In this document: piece after piece, positions 1 through 8,835 of the stretch
How positions within the stretch are numbered: the first letter of the stretch is position 1
How the letters are laid out: every line of letters begins with the position of its first letter
Program-made: the position numbers and the translations under genes
DNA from: Candidatus Harpocratesius repetitus
GTDB taxonomy: Archaea > Asgardarchaeota > Lokiarchaeia > Sigyniarchaeales > Promethearchaeaceae
Direction of reading: 5' to 3'
Length of the DNA: 64,000 bases
NCBI GenBank assembly: GCA_021498095.1
Contig: JAIZWK010000001.1
Span: 4,226,768 to 4,290,767, forward strand
Notes under the pieces: model-generated
Databases searched by the model: none
Told to the model about the DNA's origin: nothing
Seen by the model: the letters and a program-made list of their open reading frames with translations, nothing else

Positions 1-261
1 TCGAAATCGTTCGTGTATTTGATCAAGCGTTATTACAAAATGAGATGGCAGATCGAAACCGCTTTTCGCGATGTGGAGGTGCATAAAGGAATTTGGCGGT
101 CAAACAACGATGCAACTCGACTCTTTGCTGAAATGGGGAAATATCTGCTCTTTAATATGTGGCAATTCGAACGAGATCAAATTCGCCCAGAGAGACGTTT
201 GACCTTTCAAGAGTTTCGAGATTGGCTTGTAGATGAAATTTCTCAGACAATTAACCTCTAA
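1..261 (+). CDS. IS4-type DDE transposase, C-terminal fragment (runs off left edge)
   Basis: The reading frame is open from base 1, so only the C-terminal ~86 residues are visible. They contain the IS4-family Y-(2)-R-(3)-E signature in YKMRWQIETAFRD, which carries the last acidic residue of the DDE catalytic triad. The final Lys of the classical YREK pattern is replaced by Glu. The tail RLTFQEFRDWLVDE is typical of the C-terminal helices of such transposases. A degraded relative of the same DNA stretch lies at about 8766-8835. No inverted repeat was recognised just downstream, so the right end of the element is not defined here. Whether the whole gene is intact cannot be judged from this window. 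Confidence 0.75.
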   Translation, partial: SKSFVYLIKRYYKMRWQIETAFRDVEVHKGIWRSNNDATRLFAEMGKYLLFNMWQFERDQIRPERRLTFQEFRDWLVDEISQTINL

Positions 262-395
262 ATCTTCAAATTTCGACTGAAACAAAAAAGGAAGGAAAGA
301 AAATGTAAAAAACATTATTTCATTGGGAACTGTAAAAGGAAATAATAAATGAATACATAACTCAAAAATGTAGTTCGTATAAAATAAAATAAAAT

Positions 396-1275
396 TTAAT
401 TAAAATATTCACGTTTCATTACCTTTTGAGAAAATTTTGCCATAGTTAAGGGTTTTTGAAGAGAATTTGCAAAATTAATACATTTTTTCAAGGTTTCTTC
501 GAATTGATATCCCACATATGAAGATCGGTGAGCATCAGATCCAAAAACAAGTGGAATTTCTCGTTCAATACATGCTTTAATCATTTCATCATGGGGATAC
601 TGCTCCTTAACTGGTCGATATAATCCAGAATGATTTATTTCTACAGCCATCTCACCAGTTCTTTTCACTTCATCTAAGAATTTCATTTTAAGATCCCAAA
701 TTTCGTCCGATCTACCAAAATATGTTCCGTATTTTTTTAGGAAGATCGCAGTGACCAACAATTTGAAATACACCAGTTTTAACCATTTTAATCAAATTCT
801 TATAATACTCCGAAAAAATCGTTTCTTCTCCAAATTTTTGAAATTTTTCCATAATATCAGGAGAATCAACTGGAAAAGGAATTTCATCATCAATTTTTAT
901 TATATGAATAGATCCGATGAGATAATCAAGTTTAGACTCATATTTTTTTAGTTCAGAGTATAATTGTGAAAGAACGTGCGGATCAGGATAGTAATCCACT
1001 TCAGAAGCGATTTTAATTTGAATTTTATCAGAATATTTGGATTGAAGAATTCTACATTCTTCAAGATACTCAGCAAATTGATCTCTTGGCATTGCAAACT
1101 GTTCTGCATTTGCTTCTTTTGGTAAAAAAAACATCGGAAAATGATCTGACAACCCTATTTCTTGCAATCCTATTTTTATGGCTTGTTGAACATATTCTTG
1201 CAATTTTCCAACTGCATGTCCACAACGTTTTGAATGAATATGATAATCCCAGAGATCTTGAATAGAAGCACACAC
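396..1275 (-). CDS. PHP-family histidinol-phosphatase-like hydrolase, split by a one-base frameshift
   Basis: Two minus-strand frames make one PHP protein. The first (1275 to about 740) holds the N-terminal metal motif DYHIHSKRCGHA, then LSDHFP, an acidic SEVDYYPD and GSIHII, and reaches VGHCDLPKK. The second continues with KYGTYFGRSDEIWDL and ends with EINHSGLYR and FGSDAHRSS, the C-terminal metal-binding Asp/His pair. Together they give about 290 residues, normal for HisK/HisJ-type histidinol phosphatases (histidinol phosphate to histidinol). Removing one T from the 7-T run at 732-738 restores a single frame, so this is a homopolymer slip: a sequencing error, recoding, or a recent mutation. 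It follows the phosphatase-like gene at 1314-1817 by 38 bases on the same strand. No other his gene is in the window, so another phosphoester substrate is possible. Confidence 0.8.
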
Positions 1276-1313
1276 TAGTGAAAAAAAGATGGAATAGAAA
1301 AAAATTTTTGCTT

Positions 1314-1817
1314 CTATCCATTCTCTCTTTCAATTATTTTTATTATTTGAATACAACAACGTTCAATAAGTAAAAACGTAGGTGTAACATCAATATAGAA
1401 ATCTTCACTTGGATCTCTAATTCGTTCATCGATTCCAGCAGCTTCATTAAGAATTAGAATTTTTTTTTTCATTTCCTCAACTTTTGTTGGAAAAAAGTCA
1501 TAAAGCAAATCACGTTGTAGAAATCTATCCATAACAAAAATAATGTCTTTCGTTACCAGCCAATTTTTACTAACTCGATGTGTTTCCATCATATCTGTTG
1601 TTCCAAATCCTCTTTGCTGCAAGAATCCTTTGGCTGAATTAGAAATAGATCGATTTGTTCTTTTATATCCTGCATCATAAAATCGAATTTGCCGAATTTT
1701 GGGGTTTTTTGATTGAACAGCTAAATCACGAAAAAGATAAGCAGCCACAGGGCTTAGAGTGGTATTATCCATGCATACTATTCCAATACTTTCAATATTT
1801 TTGTAAATTGATATCAT
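1314..1817 (-). CDS. Degenerate low-molecular-weight protein-tyrosine-phosphatase-like protein
   Basis: This 167-residue protein has the length and layout of LMW-PTP / arsenate-reductase-fold proteins. The family P-loop, normally C-x-G-N-x-C-R-S-P, here reads VCMDNTTLSPVAA. The nucleophilic Cys, the Asn and the SP end are kept, but the second Cys is Thr and the phosphate-binding Arg is Leu. A late acidic DP motif (IRDPSEDFY) occupies the place of the general-acid loop. The Arg is essential for phosphate binding in known enzymes, so phosphatase activity is doubtful; a binding or regulatory role, or altered chemistry, is inferred. It is the first gene of a two-gene minus-strand unit with the PHP protein and is divergent from the histidine kinase at 1957. 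The fold assignment is fairly secure, the function is not. Confidence 0.65.
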   Translation of the reverse strand: MISIYKNIESIGIVCMDNTTLSPVAAYLFRDLAVQSKNPKIRQIRFYDAGYKRTNRSISNSAKGFLQQRGFGTTDMMETHRVSKNWLVTKDIIFVMDRFLQRDLLYDFFPTKVEEMKKKILILNEAAGIDERIRDPSEDFYIDVTPTFLLIERCCIQIIKIIERENG

Positions 1818-1956
1818 AGAACTTGATCTCCTTAAATGTTTATTGTAGCACCAAAATTTAAAAATATATAAGAAAATATAAGATCCTAGAATATTTATTA
1901 CAAGAGAGAAACGAACAAAGGTATTTTTCGTTCAATATTTTTTTTGGGGGAATTTC

Positions 1957-3819
1957 ATGGAAAATTTAGAAAATAAAGCAAATTCTCAGTTTGCAGAAAT
2001 TGGAAGAAAAGATGTAAACCAGTTATTATTTCAAATTTTAGAAACAAAAAGACCCACAGAAATGTTAGAAAGAATCCTTTCTAAAAGTTCTGAACTACTT
2101 CAAGCCGATGCAGCTACAATAGTTTTATGGAAATCAGGTTTGGGGGTCTTTAATACTTTGATAAACATCCCTCCACAAATTCCACTTAAAGGAACATTAT
2201 TAACTCCAGATAAAGGAGGATTAGATGGAAGAATTTTGCGAGAATCCTCAAAAAAATTCATTCAGTTAACAAATTACTCAAAAAATATGGATGCATTTCC
2301 CCCTTTAAAAGAAGCTGGCTTTCAATTCGCGATTGGAGGACGAATAAATATTCAAGATGGGTTAATTCTTGCAACAGTATGCTTCTATTTTTTAAAGCGT
2401 TCAAAAAGATTTAATGAAGAAGAACTAAGAGATTTCCCAATAATTTTATCACAGATTGGAATTGCAATATTGAATGCATATCTTTATCAAAAATTGGAAG
2501 ATATATCTATACTAAATAAAGAAACAACCAATTTTATGGATCTTTTAATTAACTCTACTCCAGATATTATCATCAATACAGATTTGAATGGAAAAATAAA
2601 ATTATGGAATCGATCTGCAGAGGAAATTTTAGGATTTTCATCAAATGAAGTAATGACTGCAAAATTACCTTTGAAAGAAGGAGAAAATGAAGAAAAATTC
2701 TATGTTCTTTTTTCAAAAGCTCGAAAAGGTGAATCAATATTTAATCATGAAATTTTATTCAAAAAGAAAAAAAATAAGAAGAATTCAACGAAAAATATAA
2801 TTGCTAGAATTAATTTATCATTAATTCCTGTATACAATCAACAAGATGTAATTGAATCCATTTTACTTACAGGAAAAGACTTATCAGAAGAACATATATT
2901 GCAAGAAAAGGTAAATAAGATTAATTTTGAACTGAATCAAAAAAATATTGCTTTATTGAAAAAAGAAAAATTACTATATAAAACAAAGAAAGAATTAGAT
3001 ACAGCAGAGAAATTTGCTTCGATAGGGACAATTATTGAAAGACTAAATCACCAAATTAATAACCCTCTAATGGGTCTACTTTCACTCTTATCAATATCTA
3101 TCGAAGATATTAAGGAAATTTCTGAAAGATTTCAAAATAAAAAAGAAAACATACCGAAAATGGTAAAGAATCTCCAAGAATCCTTACTCCCCCAACTTAA
3201 AGATAGTGTTGCACTTGGATATCGAATAAATGAAGTTTTAAAGCACGTTCGTTTTTTTTCAGAAGTTGCTAAAGAAATTCATTTTAGAAAAAGTACTAAT
3301 TTAGTTGAGGTAATTAATCAGACTTTAGATAAATATAAGGAAAAAGAATTTTCAAAACAAATAGAAATTAAAAAGAAAATTGACTTAAAATCAGCTTTAA
3401 TTTATGGAAATTTCAAACAGCTTCAGTTTGTTATTGATTCACTTATTGAAAATGCAATAAAGGCAATAGAATTGAATACAAATTCAAAAAATAAAGGAAT
3501 TATTGAAGTTAATTTAATGGAATATATTGTAAATAAACGAAGATATTATCGTATGGAAATCTCAGATAATGGAATTGGATTAACCCAAGATCAAATAGAA
3601 AATCTTTTTGATCCTTTTTATATTAATTGGCCAGATTGTATCCAAATGACAAAAACACAATCAAAACTACATGTTGGATTAAGTCTTGCAATAGTAAAAC
3701 TAATAATGATTAATCATAACGGGTATATAGATATATTATCCAAAAATATTGATACATATAATTTCACACAAGAAGAAATCAAAGGAACAAAATTTATCTT
3801 GGATTTTCCTAGTTTATAA
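1957..3819 (+). CDS. Soluble sensor histidine kinase, GAF-PAS-HisKA-HATPase
   Basis: A 620-residue kinase without a membrane segment, so a cytosolic sensor. Approximate domains: GAF-like 25-185 (from LLFQILETKRPTEMLERIL), PAS about 195-310 (STPDIIINTDLNGKIKLWNR, with LGFSSNEVM), a coiled coil about 310-350, the dimerisation/phosphoacceptor helix with His365 in RLNHQINNPLMGL, and a HATPase_c domain with N-box SLIENAIKAIE, G1 box ISDNGIGLT and a FDPFY F-box. Everything needed for ATP-dependent His autophosphorylation and phosphotransfer to Asp appears present. The ATG follows a purine-rich GGGGGAA stretch. The response regulator at 3919 lies 99 bases downstream on the same strand and is the obvious partner. 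The ligand of the GAF/PAS modules cannot be read from sequence. Confidence 0.9.
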   Translation: MENLENKANSQFAEIGRKDVNQLLFQILETKRPTEMLERILSKSSELLQADAATIVLWKSGLGVFNTLINIPPQIPLKGTLLTPDKGGLDGRILRESSKKFIQLTNYSKNMDAFPPLKEAGFQFAIGGRINIQDGLILATVCFYFLKRSKRFNEEELRDFPIILSQIGIAILNAYLYQKLEDISILNKETTNFMDLLINSTPDIIINTDLNGKIKLWNRSAEEILGFSSNEVMTAKLPLKEGENEEKFYVLFSKARKGESIFNHEILFKKKKNKKNSTKNIIARINLSLIPVYNQQDVIESILLTGKDLSEEHILQEKVNKINFELNQKNIALLKKEKLLYKTKKELDTAEKFASIGTIIERLNHQINNPLMGLLSLLSISIEDIKEISERFQNKKENIPKMVKNLQESLLPQLKDSVALGYRINEVLKHVRFFSEVAKEIHFRKSTNLVEVINQTLDKYKEKEFSKQIEIKKKIDLKSALIYGNFKQLQFVIDSLIENAIKAIELNTNSKNKGIIEVNLMEYIVNKRRYYRMEISDNGIGLTQDQIENLFDPFYINWPDCIQMTKTQSKLHVGLSLAIVKLIMINHNGYIDILSKNIDTYNFTQEEIKGTKFILDFPSL

Positions 3820-3918
3820 TTTAGCTAAAAAGGAGAAGATCTTAAATATTAATAAAATACCAAAGAATATATAGAAGCTTCATCTTGAAAGTTAGGCATT
3901 CTCAAAAGTGATCATACT

Positions 3919-4593
3919 ATGACAGATAAAAAGGGAAAGGCATCAAACATTAATTCTCTTACTCATGAACAAGGAAAAATATTAATAATTGATGATGAGA
4001 TCGCCTTAAGAAAATCATTAAAAAAAATGCTGGAAAGAGCAGGCTTTTACTGTGAAACAGCATTTGATTATTCAAGTGCACAAGAAGCGGTAGAAAATCT
4101 TAATTTCGATTTAATTTTAGTAGATATAATACTACCTGAAATGAATGGGTTATCATTAATTGCAAAACTTCAAGATAAGATAAAAATTTCGAGTGCAATT
4201 ATTTTTGTTACTGGTGAACCTAATTTAGAAACAGCAATGCAAGCTATTAAATTAGGTGCTTATGATTATTTAGAAAAACCCACTCAGCGAACAGTTTTAA
4301 TTGAATCAATAAAGCGAGCACTTTTGCGTAGGGGATATAAACTTAAAGTTGCTGGAGAAGAAATCCAAAAAACAATAAATTTAAATTCAACTATAATAAA
4401 AACCGAAAAATACCAGATGAATGAAGAACTTAAAGAAGAATTTCAAAAATGTGTTAATACGATCCATAATGCACTTCTAGAATTAAAAAAAAAATATGGA
4501 GAAGAATTATCCACTGATCAAAGATTACTTTTAAATCAAATTGCTCAAAGTAATGGAAAATTAAAAAAAACATTAAAAAAAATCACAGAATAA
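3919..4593 (+). CDS. Response regulator: receiver domain plus helical C-terminus
   Basis: The 224-residue protein begins with a receiver domain (about residues 20-140): ILIIDDE acidic pair, phosphoacceptor Asp69 in LILVDIILPEMNG, Thr in FVTGEP and Lys in YLEKPT. The remaining ~85 residues are charged and predicted helical (MNEELKEEFQKCVN, LELKKKYGEEL, LKKTLKKITE), with no recognisable DNA-binding or enzymatic output domain. It therefore probably works through protein contacts, as many archaeal regulators do; this is inference. It is the cognate partner of the kinase at 1957 by adjacency and strand. An inverted-repeat element starts 11 bases after its stop codon. Confidence 0.88.
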   Translation: MTDKKGKASNINSLTHEQGKILIIDDEIALRKSLKKMLERAGFYCETAFDYSSAQEAVENLNFDLILVDIILPEMNGLSLIAKLQDKIKISSAIIFVTGEPNLETAMQAIKLGAYDYLEKPTQRTVLIESIKRALLRRGYKLKVAGEEIQKTINLNSTIIKTEKYQMNEELKEEFQKCVNTIHNALLELKKKYGEELSTDQRLLLNQIAQSNGKLKKTLKKITE

Positions 4594-4603
4594 TGAAAAT
4601 TAC

Positions 4604-5154
4604 GACTATTTTTAAGGATAAAGGATCAATTAAGAGAAGCCATATTTTTTAAATTATTCCCAAATTATCTTTCAAATATTTATTTTTGGCAACATAATTG
4701 AAACTTGAAAGCAAAACATACAATATTTTAAAGCTTTTGACAAAGAAAAGCATGGATATGCAAAAATTGATTTTTTTTATAAAACTCTCAAACTAGCAAA
4801 AAATATGCTTTCCGCAGTTACAGTTGCTATCAAGAAAATACAAGACTATGTGTGCAAAAGTTATATCGATTTATCCTGCAGAGAATATGATTAGTGTGAT
4901 TGAGATTCGCGTGTATTTAACTGTTCTTAAAACACATGAAGGCTTAGAACAGTGACTTCGAGTATATATTAAAATCACAAATGAACCCGAAATCTTAGGA
5001 ATAGCCATTGTTCCACACCGATTTAGCCCCAAAATTCTATTCAATGTATAGAACAATTCAATAATTAAACGATTATTTCAATTAAACGAAAAATTGGGGA
5101 AAAAAATTCAAACCGAGGTGTCAATGAATTGATCCTTCGTAATTAAAAATAGCC
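4604..5154. mobile_element. MITE-like 551-bp element with ~26-bp inverted ends
   Basis: The left end (4604-4640, core TTTTTAAGGATAAAGGATC followed by AATT) and the right end (5121-5154) are imperfect inverted repeats of each other: both contain a pyrimidine-rich CTATTTTTAA followed by AAGGATCAATT. The same ends delimit the 3.5-kb element at 8092-11558, and the last ~150 bases inside the two right ends are also similar (shared CGATTTAGCCC and AACCGA-GTGTC blocks). The interior has no convincing open frame, so it looks like a non-autonomous deletion derivative. It fills most of the 677-base gap between the response regulator and the helical protein. A target-site duplication was not established. 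Confidence 0.65.
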
Positions 5155-5172
5155 AAAATTACAAATAATTAT

Positions 5173-5187
5173 TTTTTTTATATAATC
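5173..5187 (+). promoter_or_regulatory. TATA-box-like element
   Basis: The stretch TTTTTTTATATAATC resembles an archaeal TATA box and lies about 85 bases before the preferred ATG at 5271, just outside the right end of the MITE-like element. The background is very AT-rich, so the call is weak. Confidence 0.25.
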
Positions 5188-5270
5188 TCGATTTATCTTC
5201 TACTTATAACAAATGAACAAGATAAAGATTTATTTTGAACGTTCGCTTCATCATAGTGGGAGATACACAG

Positions 5271-7220
5271 ATGTTTAATATAAGACTCAAGCAATTAAAA
5301 AGAAGAATTTATACTTATTATTCACAATTGACAAATCTTTCAATTCAACAATTTGCATCTCAAGTTTTAGCGGAGGTATTTGGAGAAAATTGGGAAAATA
5401 CAGAAGATGTAATCTCACCCATCCAAGATATTTTAATAGTACTGGATCAAATTAATATTTTAGGACAAATTTTCGGGAGAGGTGTCTCTCATATGGCAGT
5501 TGAAGAGCCGCATCATGAAATCTTTTATAAACTCCAATGCTTGTTCAATTTAGGAAAAATATTTATTCAAACTCTCTCTGAAAATGAATGTAATTTTTCA
5601 GATTTTAATCCACGCCAAATTATTCTTTCGGAAGAAAAATTTGAAACACTTCAAAATCAATTGCGTCCCATTAAAAAGAATGAAAACCACAGCCTTACAA
5701 CAATTGAAAGCATCGTTCAATATGTTTTAGATCATGCATTTGAAGAATACAATGAGTTTTGTTCAGTAAACTCTTGGAATGAATTACTTAGTTATATTTT
5801 CCAAGTTGATTTGGAAGATGAAACGAAAGGTGCTAAAAAAATTAAACAAACAAATATTAAAGAATTGCTTCTTTCAGAACAGGTAGAAGGCGCTTTAATC
5901 GAATCAATTTTTCGAAAATATGATGGTTTATTGGCTTATACCATGAGTATGCTTACAATGTTATCAAGTACAAAGTATTCGGAAAAGTATACTCCATATC
6001 TGAACAAAATACTAGAAAAATTAGGCACATCAACTAAAGTAATTCTTTTACAAGGTAGATTGACGAAAGATTTCGAAATTTTGCATGAATTGGAAAAGGA
6101 TATCAGAGATTTACAAACTAAAATTTCAGGAAAGATTAAATCTCTTCAAATAGCAATTAGTGAAAAAAAAATTCAAAATTTCTTTAATTACTTATTACAT
6201 CTTCCAAAATTATCAAAAGAGATGAAATTTCCTGAAAGTTTAGAAGAAGCTCCAGGATTTGAAGAGCTGACAAAAAATGGACGAATCAAGATGATGATGA
6301 ATTCAATAATTCCTAAATGGAGTCATTATAAAGAAATTTTCACCGATATTCGGAATTCTTTGATAAATTTTGATGAATTTTTTGACAAGATGATTAGAGG
6401 AGTTAACGATATCACTGCAGATCTTTTTGCTGAAGGTTTTCAAGCATCTATTCCATTACAAGATGTTGAAACCTGTGAACGGGCAGGAATTCATGTTAAA
6501 AACCTTACAGCAACATTTTCATCTCAGAAAACTCAGATTTCAGACGAAGATTTTGATATAAAACAAAAATTACTGCGAAAATTTGAAGATATGTTGCACG
6601 ATTTACAAACAATTCTACGTCAAAAAACTACAGAAGAAGAAGCAATTAAAGTAGAGCCTCAAATTTTTACACCACTATTAAATATAATTTCTGGTCTTTA
6701 CACTCAATGGACGGAAAACAAAGTTTTGTCCGCTTTTAAAGAAGAAGCAATCATGGTTTCTCGTTATTTACAGTCAATCTTAAATATAATTGAAAGTATA
6801 TACAAGAAAATTAAACCTTTTGAGAAAAAATTCCTTAATCGAGAGAATATCAAGAATTTACAAGTAGAACATGAATACTATATGGATAAAATGAGCGAAA
6901 TAATGATGATTTTGAAAGTATCATTATTCACTAACGATTTAACAAAAAATATATGGCATTTGTCTCGTGATTATGTATTGAAAATTGGAAAAAATGCAAA
7001 ATATATAATCAATCCAGATGAAATTAGCAAATTAATCAGCGATATGCCCAAAACATTGAAACGAGAATATATGCAACGTTTAATAACACAAGAACAAAGA
7101 AAGGAGAAGATGAAATATTATTCGAAAGTTAATGAAATCATAGAAAATTTGAAAAATATTCCACTTTCTGAAAGAGAATTGTTGATACCATATGAAGAAA
7201 TCAAAAAAATGATTAAATAA
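5271..7220 (+). CDS. Large helical protein of unknown function
   Basis: I do not recognise this ~649-residue protein. It is almost entirely predicted alpha-helical, rich in Lys/Glu/Ile/Leu, with heptad-like stretches (LEKDIRDLQTKISGKIKSLQ, KFEDMLHDLQTILRQK) and no signal peptide, membrane segment, Walker motif or Cys cluster. A TTG at 5235 would add 12 residues, but the ATG at 5271 is preceded at 8 bases by GGGAG, so I prefer it. A 22-codon frame (5213-5278) overlaps this ATG. The gene stands alone between a MITE-like element and the convergent endonuclease III gene, so context gives no functional clue. A scaffold or filament-forming role is possible but unsupported. Confidence 0.75.
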   Translation: MFNIRLKQLKRRIYTYYSQLTNLSIQQFASQVLAEVFGENWENTEDVISPIQDILIVLDQINILGQIFGRGVSHMAVEEPHHEIFYKLQCLFNLGKIFIQTLSENECNFSDFNPRQIILSEEKFETLQNQLRPIKKNENHSLTTIESIVQYVLDHAFEEYNEFCSVNSWNELLSYIFQVDLEDETKGAKKIKQTNIKELLLSEQVEGALIESIFRKYDGLLAYTMSMLTMLSSTKYSEKYTPYLNKILEKLGTSTKVILLQGRLTKDFEILHELEKDIRDLQTKISGKIKSLQIAISEKKIQNFFNYLLHLPKLSKEMKFPESLEEAPGFEELTKNGRIKMMMNSIIPKWSHYKEIFTDIRNSLINFDEFFDKMIRGVNDITADLFAEGFQASIPLQDVETCERAGIHVKNLTATFSSQKTQISDEDFDIKQKLLRKFEDMLHDLQTILRQKTTEEEAIKVEPQIFTPLLNIISGLYTQWTENKVLSAFKEEAIMVSRYLQSILNIIESIYKKIKPFEKKFLNRENIKNLQVEHEYYMDKMSEIMMILKVSLFTNDLTKNIWHLSRDYVLKIGKNAKYIINPDEISKLISDMPKTLKREYMQRLITQEQRKEKMKYYSKVNEIIENLKNIPLSERELLIPYEEIKKMIK

Positions 7221-7245
7221 CTATAAAATTGCAAATAATTTTTGA

Positions 7246-8004
7246 TTAACGCTTATTTTTGGTTCTTTTTTTGGTTTTTGAAATTCTTGAATCATTTTTC
7301 TGAATTTTCTTTTCACAATTCTTTTCAATTGGGCAGATATCACATAGAGGGTTAATAGGCTTACAAATATTTTTACCAAAACTCACCATAGTGTAATTAA
7401 TTCGCATCCATTCCTCTTTTGGAAATAGTTTCTCCAAAGCATGCTCTGTTTTTTCTGGAGTTTTTGTTTCAACCCAACCGATCCTATTTGCAATTCTGTG
7501 CACATGTGTGTCAACAGGAATTGCAGGCTTATTGAAAGAAACAACCAGAACGCAATTTGCTACCTTTCTTCCTACTCCTGGTAATTGAACTAATAGGGAA
7601 AGATCATCCGGTACTTTATCATTATATTTTTCATGAATAATTCGAGCCGTTTCTTTTATTCTTTTAGCCTTTTGTTTGTATGTCCCACTACTGTGTATTA
7701 ATTCTTCAATGTGTTCAATTGGAGCCTCTGCAAGATCCTTGGGTGTTGAATAATGTTGCCAAAGATTTTCAATCACTTTAATGGTCGTTTCATCACGGCT
7801 TCTTACTGATAAAATTGTGGCAACTAAAGTTTTAAATGCATAAGGTTTTCGAATTTCAGAAGAATTGAACTGATAATTTTTAGGATCCGGCTGTAATTGT
7901 TCCAAAAGTAGAGAATATCCCTTAATTGTATCAAACATTTTATGAAGCATTTCCACTCGACATTTTTCATCTTTACACGAGATTATGCTTCCTTTATTCT
8001 TCAT
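7246..8004 (-). CDS. nth: Endonuclease III, DNA glycosylase/AP lyase
   Basis: Base-excision-repair enzyme that removes oxidised pyrimidines and cleaves the abasic site. It shows the helix-hairpin-helix LVQLPGVGRKVANCVL with the catalytic Lys after GR, the catalytic Asp in IPVDTHVHRIANR, and a complete [4Fe-4S] ligand set C-x6-C-x2-C-x5-C in CKPINPLCDICPIEKNC. The tail is Lys/Arg-rich. The open frame extends up to 8067, but the extra N-terminus is hydrophobic and atypical; the ATG at 8004 gives a normal ~252-residue protein. It is convergent with the helical protein (26 bases apart). Its upstream region is bounded by the left end of the transposon-like element at 8092, which may have displaced its original promoter. 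Confidence 0.93.
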   Translation of the reverse strand: MKNKGSIISCKDEKCRVEMLHKMFDTIKGYSLLLEQLQPDPKNYQFNSSEIRKPYAFKTLVATILSVRSRDETTIKVIENLWQHYSTPKDLAEAPIEHIEELIHSSGTYKQKAKRIKETARIIHEKYNDKVPDDLSLLVQLPGVGRKVANCVLVVSFNKPAIPVDTHVHRIANRIGWVETKTPEKTEHALEKLFPKEEWMRINYTMVSFGKNICKPINPLCDICPIEKNCEKKIQKNDSRISKTKKRTKNKR

Positions 8005-8293
8005 ACGTATAGAAAGCACTGAAAATAGAAAAAGATAATAATTAGTAGTTATAAGCGCACCGATCAAAAATCGAATAATTAAGAAGAAAAAGGGTTATTT
8101 TTAAAGATGAAGGATCAATTAGGAGAACTATTCCATAAATAACTATTTCTTTTGGAGCAGAATGAAGAAGAGAATGAAAAACAGTTCCCAACTATTCGAC
8201 AAAAATATTAAATCAGAAATAAGCTCTCTTATCTAGTGTTTGCATCAACAAGAATAAAAGAAAAGAAAAGGATGCCTTCATTATCATAGAGCG

Positions 8294-8835
8294 ATGATTC
8301 ATGGACTATATAAATCTTTTTTTGTAGGATATCATCATGTGGCAAAAGAAGAATCTAAAATTCCATATATGCTTGATATTACTGATTGGTTAATAAATTT
8401 GGGAGTAGAAATCAAAGTTTGTGTGATTGATCGTGAATACTACCTTCAAAATATTTTAAAATCATATAAAAATCTGGGAATTCCTGTAATCACACCTGCA
8501 AAAAACTACAAACAACTTAAAAAAGCAAAAAAAGAGTATATTTTAGGAAATAAAGAGAGGATTCAAGCCTTCACAATAAGAAGTAAGAATAGAACGAACC
8601 AAAAGCGAAAATTTACACGTTGCTGGGTCCATTTATTTCCTCGAGGAAAACAGAATCTAAATGATTTGAAATACGCCTATCGACAAGGATGACTAAGTTT
8701 AAATGAAATGTGTGAATAATTATATGGTTTAATTACTAGTATTCCACAATAATATCGCTTAAAGTCTTTCGTGTACCTATTCAAGCAATATTACAAAATG
8801 AGATGCAAATTGAGACAACTTTTCGTGATATAAGC
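8294..8835 (+). pseudogene. IS4-like transposase remnant 1
   Basis: The first open piece (8294-8692, 132 residues) contains a central DDE-type segment with the second catalytic acid in KVCVIDREYYLQN and a basic tail (FTRCWVHLFPRGKQN). After a stop, a short stretch around 8766-8835 encodes the equivalent of the YREK region (LFKQYYKMR, then MQIETTFRDI) and closely matches the DNA at bases 9-78 of this window, with a 3-base loss. The N-terminal third is missing and the reading frame is interrupted, so it cannot be functional. It is truncated near 8836 by the second transposase remnant. Confidence 0.65.

Noticed and set aside
13..315. Minus-strand frame opposite the first transposase fragment
   Set aside because: It overlaps the transposase with its IS4 signature and has no protein-like motif.
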